From positions 1 through 49,638 of the forward strand of contig WGOA01000065.1 of the NCBI GenBank assembly GCA_016124275.1: a stretch of DNA of 49,638 nt, read 5' to 3'. Shown piece by piece: positions 16,858 to 25,048 of the stretch (position 1 is its first letter; every line of letters begins with the position of its first letter). The stretch is from Bacteroidota bacterium (lineage in GTDB: Bacteria > Bacteroidota > Bacteroidia > Chitinophagales > BACL12). Made by a program: the position numbers and the translations under genes. The notes under the pieces were generated by a model. That model did not search any database and was not told the DNA's origin. It saw only the letters and a list, made by a program, of their open reading frames with translations.

Positions 16858-17005
16858 GGGAACACCCAGTTTCGGTCTGCCTAAATGCAGGACGAATGGA
16901 TGCGGGTATTTTGATTCAGGAGCATTTCCGCCTGGTTGCCCCCCTGAATCTCCCGTTCATGGCTATATTTACGGTCTTAATCCACATTTTCGCTTGGTGA
17001 ACGCC

Positions 17006-17656
17006 ATGAATTCCCCGCTTACCGATCCCGATATCAAGGTCAAAAACAAAGGCCATGTACGCATGTTCCGAAACCCGGTTTTGGAAGTGCTCAGCCTGAG
17101 TTCTGCGACGCTCACGGTGGTTTCCTACGGGGCCATCGTTTTAACCTTCCTGGTGTTAAACAGCTACTTTGGCAGTGTAGATAGCCTGAGCATGGGGCTG
17201 ATGGTGTATTTCGGCGCTGTTGGTTGCTGGACTTTTTTTGAATACGTTTTACATCGCTACGTTTTTCACTTCGTGTATGAATCCAAGGCGGGCAAGCGTT
17301 TTCACTACGTCATGCACGGTTACCACCACGAGTACCCCCGCGACGCGCACCGACTTTTCATGCCGCCAGCCGCCGGTGTCATCATTTCATCCATCTTTTT
17401 AGGCATTTTCTTCTTGCTGATGGGGCGTTACGCCTTTGTTTTCACGGCAGGTTTTGTGAATGGGTACCTTTTGTACACCATGATGCACTATTCCATCCAC
17501 CGCTTCAAAGCCCCGAAAGGGTTGCGGAATTTGTGGAAGCACCATGCCATGCACCATTACAAACACAATAACCGGGCATTTGGGGTCAGCTCCACATTTT
17601 GGGACCGCATTTTTGGCACTATGCCGAAGGGGCAGGAAGAAGGCAGCCAGGCTTAA
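17006..17656 (+). CDS. Sterol desaturase/fatty acid hydroxylase-superfamily protein
   Basis: A 216-residue membrane di-iron enzyme. The histidine boxes of the superfamily are all present: HRYVFH, HYVMHGYHH, HYSIH and HHAMHHY, spaced around four hydrophobic spans. The layout is nearest to fatty acid 2-hydroxylase (Scs7-like, without a cytochrome b5 domain), which hydroxylates acyl chains of sphingolipids; Saprospiria-type bacteria do make sphingolipids, so that activity is plausible but not shown. ATG at 17006 preferred over TTG at 16994 because no protein-like sequence precedes it. The neighbour downstream starts after about 90 bases on the same strand. Confidence 0.85.
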   Translation: MNSPLTDPDIKVKNKGHVRMFRNPVLEVLSLSSATLTVVSYGAIVLTFLVLNSYFGSVDSLSMGLMVYFGAVGCWTFFEYVLHRYVFHFVYESKAGKRFHYVMHGYHHEYPRDAHRLFMPPAAGVIISSIFLGIFFLLMGRYAFVFTAGFVNGYLLYTMMHYSIHRFKAPKGLRNLWKHHAMHHYKHNNRAFGVSSTFWDRIFGTMPKGQEEGSQA

Positions 17657-17747
17657 ACTGGCGTTTGCCGCTTCATTGAACGGCTTTCGCGCGTTCTTAA
17701 TTCGCATTCCCGCCTTACCCAACTTTGCATTAAAGTTTCCGTTTGGG

Positions 17748-18956
17748 ATGGCGCTTCAACTGATGTTGTGGTGTGCAGGGATGATGGGTACGGTTCCCGT
17801 GCACGCACAATGGACCTGGCAACCTCAATTTCACACCGATAATCGGCTGCGCGATTTGCGCTTGTTGCCCGACGGTAGCGGCATGGCTATTGGCGAAGGA
17901 AATGTGCTGTTGTGCACAGTCAATGGCGGCGAAACCTGGACGGGCACAGGGTCAGCCGCGCCCGATCTCAATGCGGCGTCCCTGGTGGGGACAAGCGTCT
18001 ATTTTGGCAACCGCGAAGGGGGGATTTTTGTGCTTAACAACCCAGCGACATGCTTCAGCGATTTGGTTGCCATTGCTACGCCAGCCCTTTCGAACCTGAC
18101 TGACTTGCACATGGTCAGCAGCACGGCGGGATACGCGGCGGCCAATGGCTCGCTGCGGTTTAGCAACAACGCCTGGAACAGCTCAACGGCGGTGGTCAAC
18201 CTGAATTGCCCGTTTGATGCCCAAGCCGTCTGGTTTCTCAACCAAGATCTCGGCTTTGCTGCTACACAATCCGGCCGCATAACCCGAGTTAGCCAGGAGA
18301 GCGGAACTTTTTTGTGCGAAACGGTTGCTTCGGGCAGCCAGCCGCTTCACAACTTGCACTTTGCCAATGAGCAAGTTGGATTTGCCGTAGGAGCACTTGG
18401 TACGGTGTTGGCTACGGTTGATTCGGGCCGGACCTGGCAGGCTCGTTCCATTCCGACAACGGATGACTTGAAGGCCGTTTTTGCCACCGGTCCGTTCACC
18501 GTTCACGCTGCAGGAGATCAGCTTTACCGCTCTACGGACGGAGGATTGGTTTGGGAAATCCAGAACAAACCTTCTGCCATGACGCAGGCTGAGTCGCTGT
18601 GGTTCATTGACGCCAACAATGGTTGGGTGGCTGGTGCCAATGGTTTTTTGGGCTACACCGGCAACGCCGGGGGAAGTGGCCTTGTGCTCCATGCGCAAGT
18701 TCCGGAGCAGCAGTCCCAACCCTGGTCTTTTGCCCCAAATCCGGCATCGCAGCAAATTCAACTCTGGACGGAAAGTCCTGAACCGACCTCCTGGAGCCTT
18801 TGGGACAGCATGGGCAGGCGGGTTAAAAACGGCGTTTTGATCGGCTCAACGCTGGTTGCCCTCGATGAATTGCCTGCAGGGCTCTACTGGCTAAAGGCCG
18901 GAACGCTGCCCGCAAAAAGCTTGGTCATTCAGACCAATGAAGGCACAACTCCTTAA
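17748..18956 (+). CDS. Secreted Asp-box beta-propeller with T9SS sorting domain
   Basis: A 402-residue exported protein. Signal peptide MALQLMLWCAGMMGTVPVHA precedes a YCF48/BNR-type propeller with Asp-box motifs TVNGGETW, TVDSGRTW and STDGGLVW, each a beta-hairpin turn of one blade. A sorting domain follows: WSFAPNPASQQIQLW, then LPAGLYWLKAG and a C-terminal basic/hydrophobic end. Role unknown; such proteins often bind glycans or surfaces. The frame is open from 17544 but overlaps the preceding gene, and the signal peptide begins at 17748. A CAACTTTG element (17720-17727), one mismatch from TAnnTTTG, fits that start. Confidence 0.85.
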   Translation: MALQLMLWCAGMMGTVPVHAQWTWQPQFHTDNRLRDLRLLPDGSGMAIGEGNVLLCTVNGGETWTGTGSAAPDLNAASLVGTSVYFGNREGGIFVLNNPATCFSDLVAIATPALSNLTDLHMVSSTAGYAAANGSLRFSNNAWNSSTAVVNLNCPFDAQAVWFLNQDLGFAATQSGRITRVSQESGTFLCETVASGSQPLHNLHFANEQVGFAVGALGTVLATVDSGRTWQARSIPTTDDLKAVFATGPFTVHAAGDQLYRSTDGGLVWEIQNKPSAMTQAESLWFIDANNGWVAGANGFLGYTGNAGGSGLVLHAQVPEQQSQPWSFAPNPASQQIQLWTESPEPTSWSLWDSMGRRVKNGVLIGSTLVALDELPAGLYWLKAGTLPAKSLVIQTNEGTTP

Positions 18957-18999
18957 GGATTTACCTGATGGGGTTACCAGGGACTGCGTCAAAAAACCC

Positions 19000-19485
19000 T
19001 TAATGATGGTGGTCATCGCCGGGGCCATGCACGTGACCATGGTCCAATTCTGACGCCGTGGCTTCGCGGACTTCCACGATGTCAACCGCAAAATTCAACG
19101 TCTGTCCGGCCAGCGGGTGATTGCCATCGACCATAACGAAATCCAGGCTGACGTCTGTAACGGTAACCATCATAGGCCCTTCCGGCGAGGAAGCGCGGAA
19201 CTGCATACCTTTTTCTATGTCTGCATCAGCGGGGAAACGGTCGCGGGGAACCTGCTGAATCAGCGAGTCGTTGCGCAAGCCGTAGCCTTTTTCAGGAGGA
19301 ATGGCTACTGAAAACTGCTGCCCGGCGGTCTTGCCTTCAAGCGCTTCTTCCAATCCACTGATAATTTGGCCGACCCCTTGCAGAAAGTACAGTGGCTCGC
19401 GGCCTTCGGAGGTGTCCAAAACGGTGCCTTGGTCATCCGTTAACGTATAGTCAATGGCAACAACGGTGTGTTGGCTGATTTGCAT
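19000..19485 (-). CDS. slyD: FKBP-type peptidyl-prolyl isomerase, SlyD-like
   Basis: A 161-residue cytosolic folding helper of the SlyD type. It has the split FKBP domain (VVAIDYTLTDDQGTVLDTSE and LNFAVDIVEVREAT) with the inserted IF chaperone flap between (EKGYGLRNDSLIQQVP to VDGNHPLAGQTLNF). The C-terminus ends HGHVHGPGDDHHH, a short histidine-rich tail that in SlyD binds nickel. It catalyses prolyl isomerisation and may supply metal to hydrogenase or urease-type enzymes, neither of which is in this window. The ATG at 19485 gives MQISQHTVVAIDY, the family start; the open frame further upstream is unlike the family. Confidence 0.9.
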   Translation of the reverse strand: MQISQHTVVAIDYTLTDDQGTVLDTSEGREPLYFLQGVGQIISGLEEALEGKTAGQQFSVAIPPEKGYGLRNDSLIQQVPRDRFPADADIEKGMQFRASSPEGPMMVTVTDVSLDFVMVDGNHPLAGQTLNFAVDIVEVREATASELDHGHVHGPGDDHHH

Positions 19486-19640
19486 GGCGTAAAGAGGTTT
19501 GGAGGCTGAGCATCGGTTGAAATCGGAGCGAACTTTCCCCCATTCCCCCAAGAGCGCAGACAAGGTGATTTTCCGGAAAAAAGCAAAAGTAAGGCTTTTC
19601 GGAGCCATTCCCGGGTCAAAACAGCAATTCTGAAGCAGAA

Positions 19641-19659
19641 AAGCCCCAAAAAGGGGCTT
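19641..19659. terminator. Short strong hairpin AAGCCCC-AAAAA-GGGGCTT
   Basis: A perfect 7-bp stem with a five-A loop in the divergent gap between slyD and the SCP2 gene. It resembles a terminator without a T-run; with both flanking genes divergent it may mark the end of an unseen transcript or act in a leader. Confidence 0.35.
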
Positions 19660-19724
19660 ATCATTGCGGACTTAACCTTTTTAGCTGAAGCCGCAGCGCG
19701 CAGCATACTTTTCGAACTGAACCC

Positions 19725-20018
19725 ATGGACATCAGCCAATTTGCCGAAGGCCTCAGCGCCCATGTTGACCGTGTTAAGCCGTTTGGCAAAACCATCAAGT
19801 TTGAATTCCCGGAAGGCAGCATTACCATTGATGGCACCGGCGAAAAAACGGTGGTGCACCAAAACGGTGGCGAAGCCGACTGCACCATCATCACCAAGCT
19901 CGAGCACATCGACAAGCTTCGCAAAGGCGAGCTGAATCCGATGATGGCCATGATGAGCGGAAAGCTCAAGATCAAAGGCGACATGGGGCTGGCCCTTAAG
20001 CTCCAGGAGCTGCTTTAA
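19725..20018 (+). CDS. SCP2 sterol-carrier-like lipid-binding protein
   Basis: A 97-residue single-domain protein. The SCP2 fold is clear from TIKFEFPEGSITIDGTGEKTVVHQNGG, ADCTIITKLEHIDKLRKGELNPMMAMMSGKLKIKGDMGLALKLQELL, which matches the family's characteristic second half (the MMAMMSGKLKIKGD strand-helix). Such proteins hold a lipid in a hydrophobic tunnel and help transfer it between membranes or to enzymes. No signal peptide, so cytosolic. It converges with the phosphatase gene, leaving only 12 bases between stops. Confidence 0.9.
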   Translation: MDISQFAEGLSAHVDRVKPFGKTIKFEFPEGSITIDGTGEKTVVHQNGGEADCTIITKLEHIDKLRKGELNPMMAMMSGKLKIKGDMGLALKLQELL

Positions 20019-20030
20019 GATGAACATCGG

Positions 20031-22133
20031 CTATTGCCGAATCACCCTTCGCTCGGAACACGACTCTCCGGCACACAGCCGCAGCACGTAAGCGCCACTG
20101 GTTATATTCATGTCGTTGAATTCGCGGAAGTACGCACCAGGAGCTTGGATGCCCAGGTCTGCCCGATACGCTTCGCGCCCCAACAAGTCAATCAGTTGCA
20201 GGGAGACGGGACCCTTTCCCTCTACAGCGTAGTGTACGCCAAAACGCTCGTTAAAAGGCACCGGGTAAACCCCGATCATGACCGGAGCGGGATTGCTCAT
20301 GCCGGCAAAGCCTTCAACCCCTTCGCGCTCCGCAAAAGCAAGGGTGGTAAAGGCATTCCAGGCCGTGTAGGGCGAAAGCCGGATGCTGTCGCAAGAAGCG
20401 GCAACACGCCATTGGTAGTTCCGATTGGGTTTAAAGATGTTAAATGTGCGGCTGGTGCCAGCAACGATACTGGCCTGAACACCTGCTGCTCCTACCTGAC
20501 GCCCTTCGATGCGATAGCCCACCGCCGAAGGAGTGGCTGTCCAGCTAACGGTAGCGGAATTCGCGGTAATGCCGGTGGTTAAGGGGCTCTGGGGAATCTG
20601 GCAGGAATTAACGGGCAACAACGGCGGCCGGGCAGGCCCAGGTCCGGGTCGGCTGGAAGCGGAACCCGCATTGGTCAGGCTGACGGCCCCACTATTGACT
20701 CTCCAACTGGCTGCTGCAGAAGCGGCCGGGTTAGGCGTCAAAAGCGTATTGACGAAATAGTGATCACCCTGAGCGCGTTCTGTGTTAAAGTCCATGAGCA
20801 AGTAGCCGTGCGCACTCAAGTTGACGTAGCGCACGTGCGGGTTGAACAATTGCACCAGAAACTCGCCGCCAAAATCCAACCCCGGCGAAGTAACGGAAGT
20901 GGTAATAAACTCTACCCCGGCGTTCCCACCGGGAGCGGGAATGTTGTTGGACCAGGCGGTATGAATGTCGCCAGTCAACACCACAAAGTTTTGCAGGCTG
21001 TTCATCTTCACCGTATCGATCAGGCGCTGCCGTTCAGCGGCATAGCCGTCCCAAGCGTCTGCGTTTACAGCAACCCCAAAAATCTCAAGCGGAGCAAACA
21101 TGACCTGGTTGACCAGCACTTTCCACTGAGCGGTACTTTGCGTAAGCTGCTCGCTGAGCCAGGCAAACTGCGTGGGGCCAAGCAAACTGTGGTTGATATC
21201 GGATGCCGAGCCGAGATCCTGTTCATCGCGTCCTTCAACCCGGGTGTCCACGACAAAAAAGTCCAACAGATCACCGAAAGGCAAGCGGCGGTAAACACTG
21301 GTTGGGGTTAGCGGATCGGGCTCGCGAACCGGCATCCACTCCAGCCAGGCCTGGAAAGCCGCACTGCGCCGATCGGACCACAAGCCTTCGCCACCATTGT
21401 GGTTCTCAGCACCGCCTGTCCAGGCATCGTTGGCAAATTCGTGGTCATCGTAAATGGCTATGAAGGGATACATCTGGTGCACGGCGCGCGAATCATCGTC
21501 CAGTTTGTACCATGAATGGCGAACCCGGTAATCCGAAAGGGTAATGATTTCGTTATCGGGTGAATGGTCCCTGCCCAGACCCGGCTCAAATCCGTATCCG
21601 CCGGTTTGGTACTCGTAGATGTAATCGCCCAAATGGAGAATACCATCCAGATCGTTGCGCCCGGCCATGTTGGCGTAGGCATTGAAATACCCGGACTGGT
21701 AGTTGGAGCAGGAGGCCACGCCAAAGCGGAGGTTAGCCACCACGCCAACAGCCGCCGTCCTGGTGCGACCGATCACCGAACGGCGCCCCAGGTATTCAAA
21801 TTCATAGTAATACCAGGTATTGGGGCTCAACCCGTTCACGTCAACTTTCACCGTATAGTCGCGCGATGGACCCGTTGTGAAGGTGCCGTTGCGGACCACA
21901 TTGGCCATGGCGGTATCCGTAGCCACCCGCCAATTCACCGGCAACATACCGGTGGCGTCCAGCGTCAGGCGGGTCCAGATAACCACGGCATCGGGCAGCG
22001 GATCACCGGAGGCAACACCGTGAAAAAACGGGAAAAGCCGGATGTCCGGTGCCGAGCGTTCGCTAAAATCCATCTGTGCAGATGCACAAAGGGTCATTAA
22101 CGCAAAAAAAAGCGTGAAAACAGACCTGATCAT
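20031..22133 (-). CDS. Secreted PhoD-type alkaline phosphatase with FN3 and T9SS domain
   Basis: A 700-residue exported phosphatase. Signal peptide MIRSVFTLFFALMTLCASAQ; then the PhoD N-terminal segment FFHGVASGDPLPDAVVIWTRLT and the metallophosphatase core with the expected ligand motifs: FGVASCSN, LHLGDYIYEY, YDDHEFANDAW, VVDTR and LTGDIHTAWS. PhoD enzymes bind Ca and Fe and hydrolyse phosphate mono- and diesters outside the cell. After the core come an FN3-like module (ITANSATVSWTATPSAVGYRIEG) and a sorting domain. The ATG at 22133 begins the signal peptide; the longer frame from 22199 is rejected for that reason. This is typical phosphate scavenging, but no Pho-box is assigned. Confidence 0.9.
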   Translation of the reverse strand: MIRSVFTLFFALMTLCASAQMDFSERSAPDIRLFPFFHGVASGDPLPDAVVIWTRLTLDATGMLPVNWRVATDTAMANVVRNGTFTTGPSRDYTVKVDVNGLSPNTWYYYEFEYLGRRSVIGRTRTAAVGVVANLRFGVASCSNYQSGYFNAYANMAGRNDLDGILHLGDYIYEYQTGGYGFEPGLGRDHSPDNEIITLSDYRVRHSWYKLDDDSRAVHQMYPFIAIYDDHEFANDAWTGGAENHNGGEGLWSDRRSAAFQAWLEWMPVREPDPLTPTSVYRRLPFGDLLDFFVVDTRVEGRDEQDLGSASDINHSLLGPTQFAWLSEQLTQSTAQWKVLVNQVMFAPLEIFGVAVNADAWDGYAAERQRLIDTVKMNSLQNFVVLTGDIHTAWSNNIPAPGGNAGVEFITTSVTSPGLDFGGEFLVQLFNPHVRYVNLSAHGYLLMDFNTERAQGDHYFVNTLLTPNPAASAAASWRVNSGAVSLTNAGSASSRPGPGPARPPLLPVNSCQIPQSPLTTGITANSATVSWTATPSAVGYRIEGRQVGAAGVQASIVAGTSRTFNIFKPNRNYQWRVAASCDSIRLSPYTAWNAFTTLAFAEREGVEGFAGMSNPAPVMIGVYPVPFNERFGVHYAVEGKGPVSLQLIDLLGREAYRADLGIQAPGAYFREFNDMNITSGAYVLRLCAGESCSERRVIRQ

Positions 22134-22215
22134 GGGTTTGGGTTGAAGAGAGGGAAAGAGGGGACCCACAATATCCGGCGAAATCGCCGTTGTTCCCAAT
22201 GAAAAAACACAAGGC

Positions 22216-23754
22216 CTATTCGGCGTAAGGACCCGTTAAATCAGCCGTTCTGCACACCATAAAACCATCCAACGCATTAGAAAAATTTGGGTCCACATTA
22301 AACCCGATAATCCTGGCATTCTGCGCAAAATACTTGCGCAGCAAAACAGGAAGGCGAAAATGAGCCGGCTCCATATCAGAAATTAAGGCATCCAATGTGC
22401 GGGTATCGCGGTTGCATTCGGTAAGAAGCACCTCGGCATCTAAACCTCCAAACTGGGGGTTAAAGGCTTTCCTGGGTCGAACCATCGCGGCCAAAACCGG
22501 ATCAAAATGGTGCGTCTGAATGTAGCGAACCATAACGCTCCGGCTGATTTGGGAATAGGCATTGCTGATGCTAACCGGTCCAATCAAAAAACAATACTGA
22601 GGATTCCTGGTCAAAAACATTGTCACCCCTTTCCAGAGCAAAAACAAAGGCAAGCGCTGTTGCTGATAAGCTGGCACAACAAACGACCGGCCAAGTTCCA
22701 GGCTCTGGTTCAGGTAGGGCAGGAATTCGTCCTTCAAGTGAAACAGCGTGTGCAGGTAGAAGCCCTTCTTGCCCTGGTTGCGCAAAAGCTCATCGCCAGG
22801 ACCCAACCGATAGGCTCCTGCAAGGCGGCGATCCTCCTGATCCCAGGCAAAAAGATGGCAGTAATGCGCGTCAAAGGCATCCAGGTCAATCATTTTGCAC
22901 GTACCCTCGCCTTCTGCCTGGAACGTCAACTCGCGCAACCGGCCAATTTCGTGCAGCAAGTGCGGTATCTGTTCGGCAGTTGCCTGAAAAACCTGGTACT
23001 TCCCCTGTTTGAGCAACAAACATTCCGGGGGAAGGGCCTCAATTTCCCGCGTCAGAATAGCAGGATCAAAGGGCGTGTGAATCACGCGCGGCCATTCCGT
23101 GGCTGGCACCTGACCTACTTGCGAGGGTACACAACAAAGACTGTGCAAACGGGCACTTAAATAGCGATCCAAACGCTGAATGTCCTTAAACCCGGCCAAT
23201 TGATGGCCCATTATGGCATGGCCAATGCGAAAGCTTGATTCGGTCAGTTTATTATATTCTAAGTAATCATTTTTATTATCGCTGACACCAGACAACCTCG
23301 CCGGCAAAAAGTGAAGCGGAAACACCGGGAAACTACCCGTCTGAAGAAACTTAAGCCACTTTTTCTTCCAGCGGCTGCGGACAGGAATCCACGCAGGCAG
23401 CTTCAAGGGTTTCGGCTGTATTTGCGGAAGCAATACGACCAGATTTCCATCCTCTAAGCACTGGGCAACTTCTTTTGGATGACTTGCCACAATCCCTTCT
23501 GCGGTCAACATAGGCTCAAACAATCGAAAGGTCCAGGGGCTGGCATCTTCTTGTGCTGCCTCTAAACCTGCCGTGACAACATCGTGACGCCGCTGCTTAA
23601 GCCAACCCATTAAAGGCTCCCATTCGGCTGGTTCGGGAATGCGATTGAGCAACAGGATGGCCGGGCCCTTTGCCGGAATACGCTGCAATTCCTTTTCGCT
23701 TGAAGCGGCAAGTCTTAGCATAGGCCAGGCGCGGGAGTGAACTTTCTGCAACAT
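22216..23754 (-). CDS. OlsB/GlsB-like N-acyltransferase with a degenerate PlsC-like N-terminal half
   Basis: A 512-residue two-part enzyme. The C-terminal half (about 245-500) is the GNAT-like fold of OlsB/GlsB lyso-lipid synthases: LRELTFQAEGEGT, the segment DAHYCHLFAWDQ, LAGAYRLG, and the LELGRSFVVPAYQQQRLPLFLLWKG signature. It would attach an acyl chain to an amino acid such as glycine or ornithine, forming a lyso-aminolipid. The N-terminal half has a PlsC-like outline (GPAILLLNRIPEP) but R38 stands where the catalytic HX4D His is expected and the Asp position is Ala, so it probably cannot acylate. It is eight bases from the hydrolase gene upstream, so the two form an operon. Confidence 0.8.
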   Translation of the reverse strand: MLQKVHSRAWPMLRLAASSEKELQRIPAKGPAILLLNRIPEPAEWEPLMGWLKQRRHDVVTAGLEAAQEDASPWTFRLFEPMLTAEGIVASHPKEVAQCLEDGNLVVLLPQIQPKPLKLPAWIPVRSRWKKKWLKFLQTGSFPVFPLHFLPARLSGVSDNKNDYLEYNKLTESSFRIGHAIMGHQLAGFKDIQRLDRYLSARLHSLCCVPSQVGQVPATEWPRVIHTPFDPAILTREIEALPPECLLLKQGKYQVFQATAEQIPHLLHEIGRLRELTFQAEGEGTCKMIDLDAFDAHYCHLFAWDQEDRRLAGAYRLGPGDELLRNQGKKGFYLHTLFHLKDEFLPYLNQSLELGRSFVVPAYQQQRLPLFLLWKGVTMFLTRNPQYCFLIGPVSISNAYSQISRSVMVRYIQTHHFDPVLAAMVRPRKAFNPQFGGLDAEVLLTECNRDTRTLDALISDMEPAHFRLPVLLRKYFAQNARIIGFNVDPNFSNALDGFMVCRTADLTGPYAE

Positions 23755-23762
23755 AGATTACC

Positions 23763-24926
23763 CTATTTTATGGAGCGGACTAGAGCACCGTTTAAGCCCA
23801 TTGCTCCATCAACTGGATTGTTTGCCTCCGATTCAGCATAATCAAAACCATTGTTGAGTTCGCATACTGCTGAAAGGTTCTGTTGTCTTTCCCATACACA
23901 TTGGAAAAAGCCCGAAAACAACCCCATGAGTTGAATTGCATGAAGCGGTGTTTTCCAGGAATAAGACAAGTCCGCGTGACTAATCAAAGGACTCAACAAC
24001 AACGTGCAAGGATGATCATACCGGGCCAGCAGTTTTTTAAGGTCCTCTGACTCTCTGGGCAGAATCACATCATCTTGCTGGCCGTGGAGCAAGTACAAGG
24101 GTGCTCCCAGCTGCTGCATATGATTAACGGGATTCATTTGTCGCAACCAATCTTTGTTGGCCTGCAGCTGCTGGCAAACTTGTTGCCAGCGCATATCGCG
24201 GTAAGTGGTGTCGTAAACAAAGCGCCGAAACAGCGATCGTGTTTGCGGGTTCGCTTGCGCTAACTGCGCGGGCAGATGGGGGTAGCGGCGCTTCCAACCA
24301 TCATCATCAATGGCCGTTCGGAACAATTGGCCCAACTCTGGCTGTTCGCCAACCACCCATTCGGCAAAATTCAACCAAAGCACAAAACGGCCGTAATCAT
24401 CGCGGCTGCTCTCCATCACATGCGATACTGCCCGCTTTAAATCGCAGTATGGCCCGATAGCCATTATACCACTAAGGCGCTTCCGCAGCTCGGGTCGTGT
24501 GCAGGCAACCAAGCACAATCCCGCTGAAATGGAAGCCGCAAAAACGCCCAATGGCCTTTGCTTGTAGGTTGAAAGGGCCAGCAAAAAGTCTGCAATTTCG
24601 TCCACGGCTTTCGGGTGCAGGAGAAGCGCTTCAACCGAATCCAGGATGGGCATGTACACATCAAAGCCTATGTGGGCCAGGTTGGACGCCGCCCGCTGCA
24701 TTCTGGGATCGCGGTATCCCCGTGCAGCATAACCGTTCAGGGCCACCACTACGGGTGCATCCTTCTTGTTAGAATGGTTGTTGAAACGAAGTGCCTTTAA
24801 AGCGTTCCGCGCTCCTGGCAGAAATACCAGCTCCGGTTGGAGATTCGGGGTATTGGTTTGAATGGAAGCCTGGATATACTGCCAGGCAAGCCTTTGAGGG
24901 ATAAGCATTCCCCGGGAATTAACCAC
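23763..24926 (-). CDS. Alpha/beta-hydrolase, operon partner of the acyltransferase
   Basis: A 387-residue serine hydrolase-like protein. The nucleophile elbow reads S132-I-S134-A-G136 (VFAASISAGLC), where Ser replaces the usual first Gly of GxSxG. The acid is probably in LLHGQQDDVILP and the catalytic His in SPLISHADLSY; VVVALNGYAARG is the oxyanion-side strand. No signal peptide. The GTG at 24926 is preferred because AGGAGG lies nine bases before it, an unusually strong ribosome site for this phylum; the ATG at 24908 is the alternative. With the downstream OlsB-like gene it suggests acyl-group recycling or supply, which is inference. Confidence 0.8.
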   Translation of the reverse strand: MVNSRGMLIPQRLAWQYIQASIQTNTPNLQPELVFLPGARNALKALRFNNHSNKKDAPVVVALNGYAARGYRDPRMQRAASNLAHIGFDVYMPILDSVEALLLHPKAVDEIADFLLALSTYKQRPLGVFAASISAGLCLVACTRPELRKRLSGIMAIGPYCDLKRAVSHVMESSRDDYGRFVLWLNFAEWVVGEQPELGQLFRTAIDDDGWKRRYPHLPAQLAQANPQTRSLFRRFVYDTTYRDMRWQQVCQQLQANKDWLRQMNPVNHMQQLGAPLYLLHGQQDDVILPRESEDLKKLLARYDHPCTLLLSPLISHADLSYSWKTPLHAIQLMGLFSGFFQCVWERQQNLSAVCELNNGFDYAESEANNPVDGAMGLNGALVRSIK

Positions 24927-24971
24927 AAATCTCTGCCTCCTGTATTAAGCCAAGGTTACCCCTATAACAAA

Positions 24972-25008
24972 TAATAAGCCGGCCTGAACAAATCAGGCCG
25001 GCTTATTA
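24972..25008. terminator. Strong perfect hairpin after the M43 protease gene
   Basis: A perfect 16-bp inverted repeat (TAATAAGCCGGCCTGA and its complement) with an ACAAA loop. It lies about 40 bases past the stop of the leftward protease gene and before the hydrolase start, so it should end the protease transcript. Confidence 0.75.
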
Positions 25009-25048
25009 AGCAAGGCAAACTCCGCAACTTGTTAGCGGAAGCTGCCCA

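Noticed and set aside
17006..17656. Naming the hydroxylase-family enzyme as a carotenoid hydroxylase or ketolase
   Set aside because: It is far from the carotenoid operon, and its His-box layout fits fatty acid hydroxylases better than CrtZ or CrtW.
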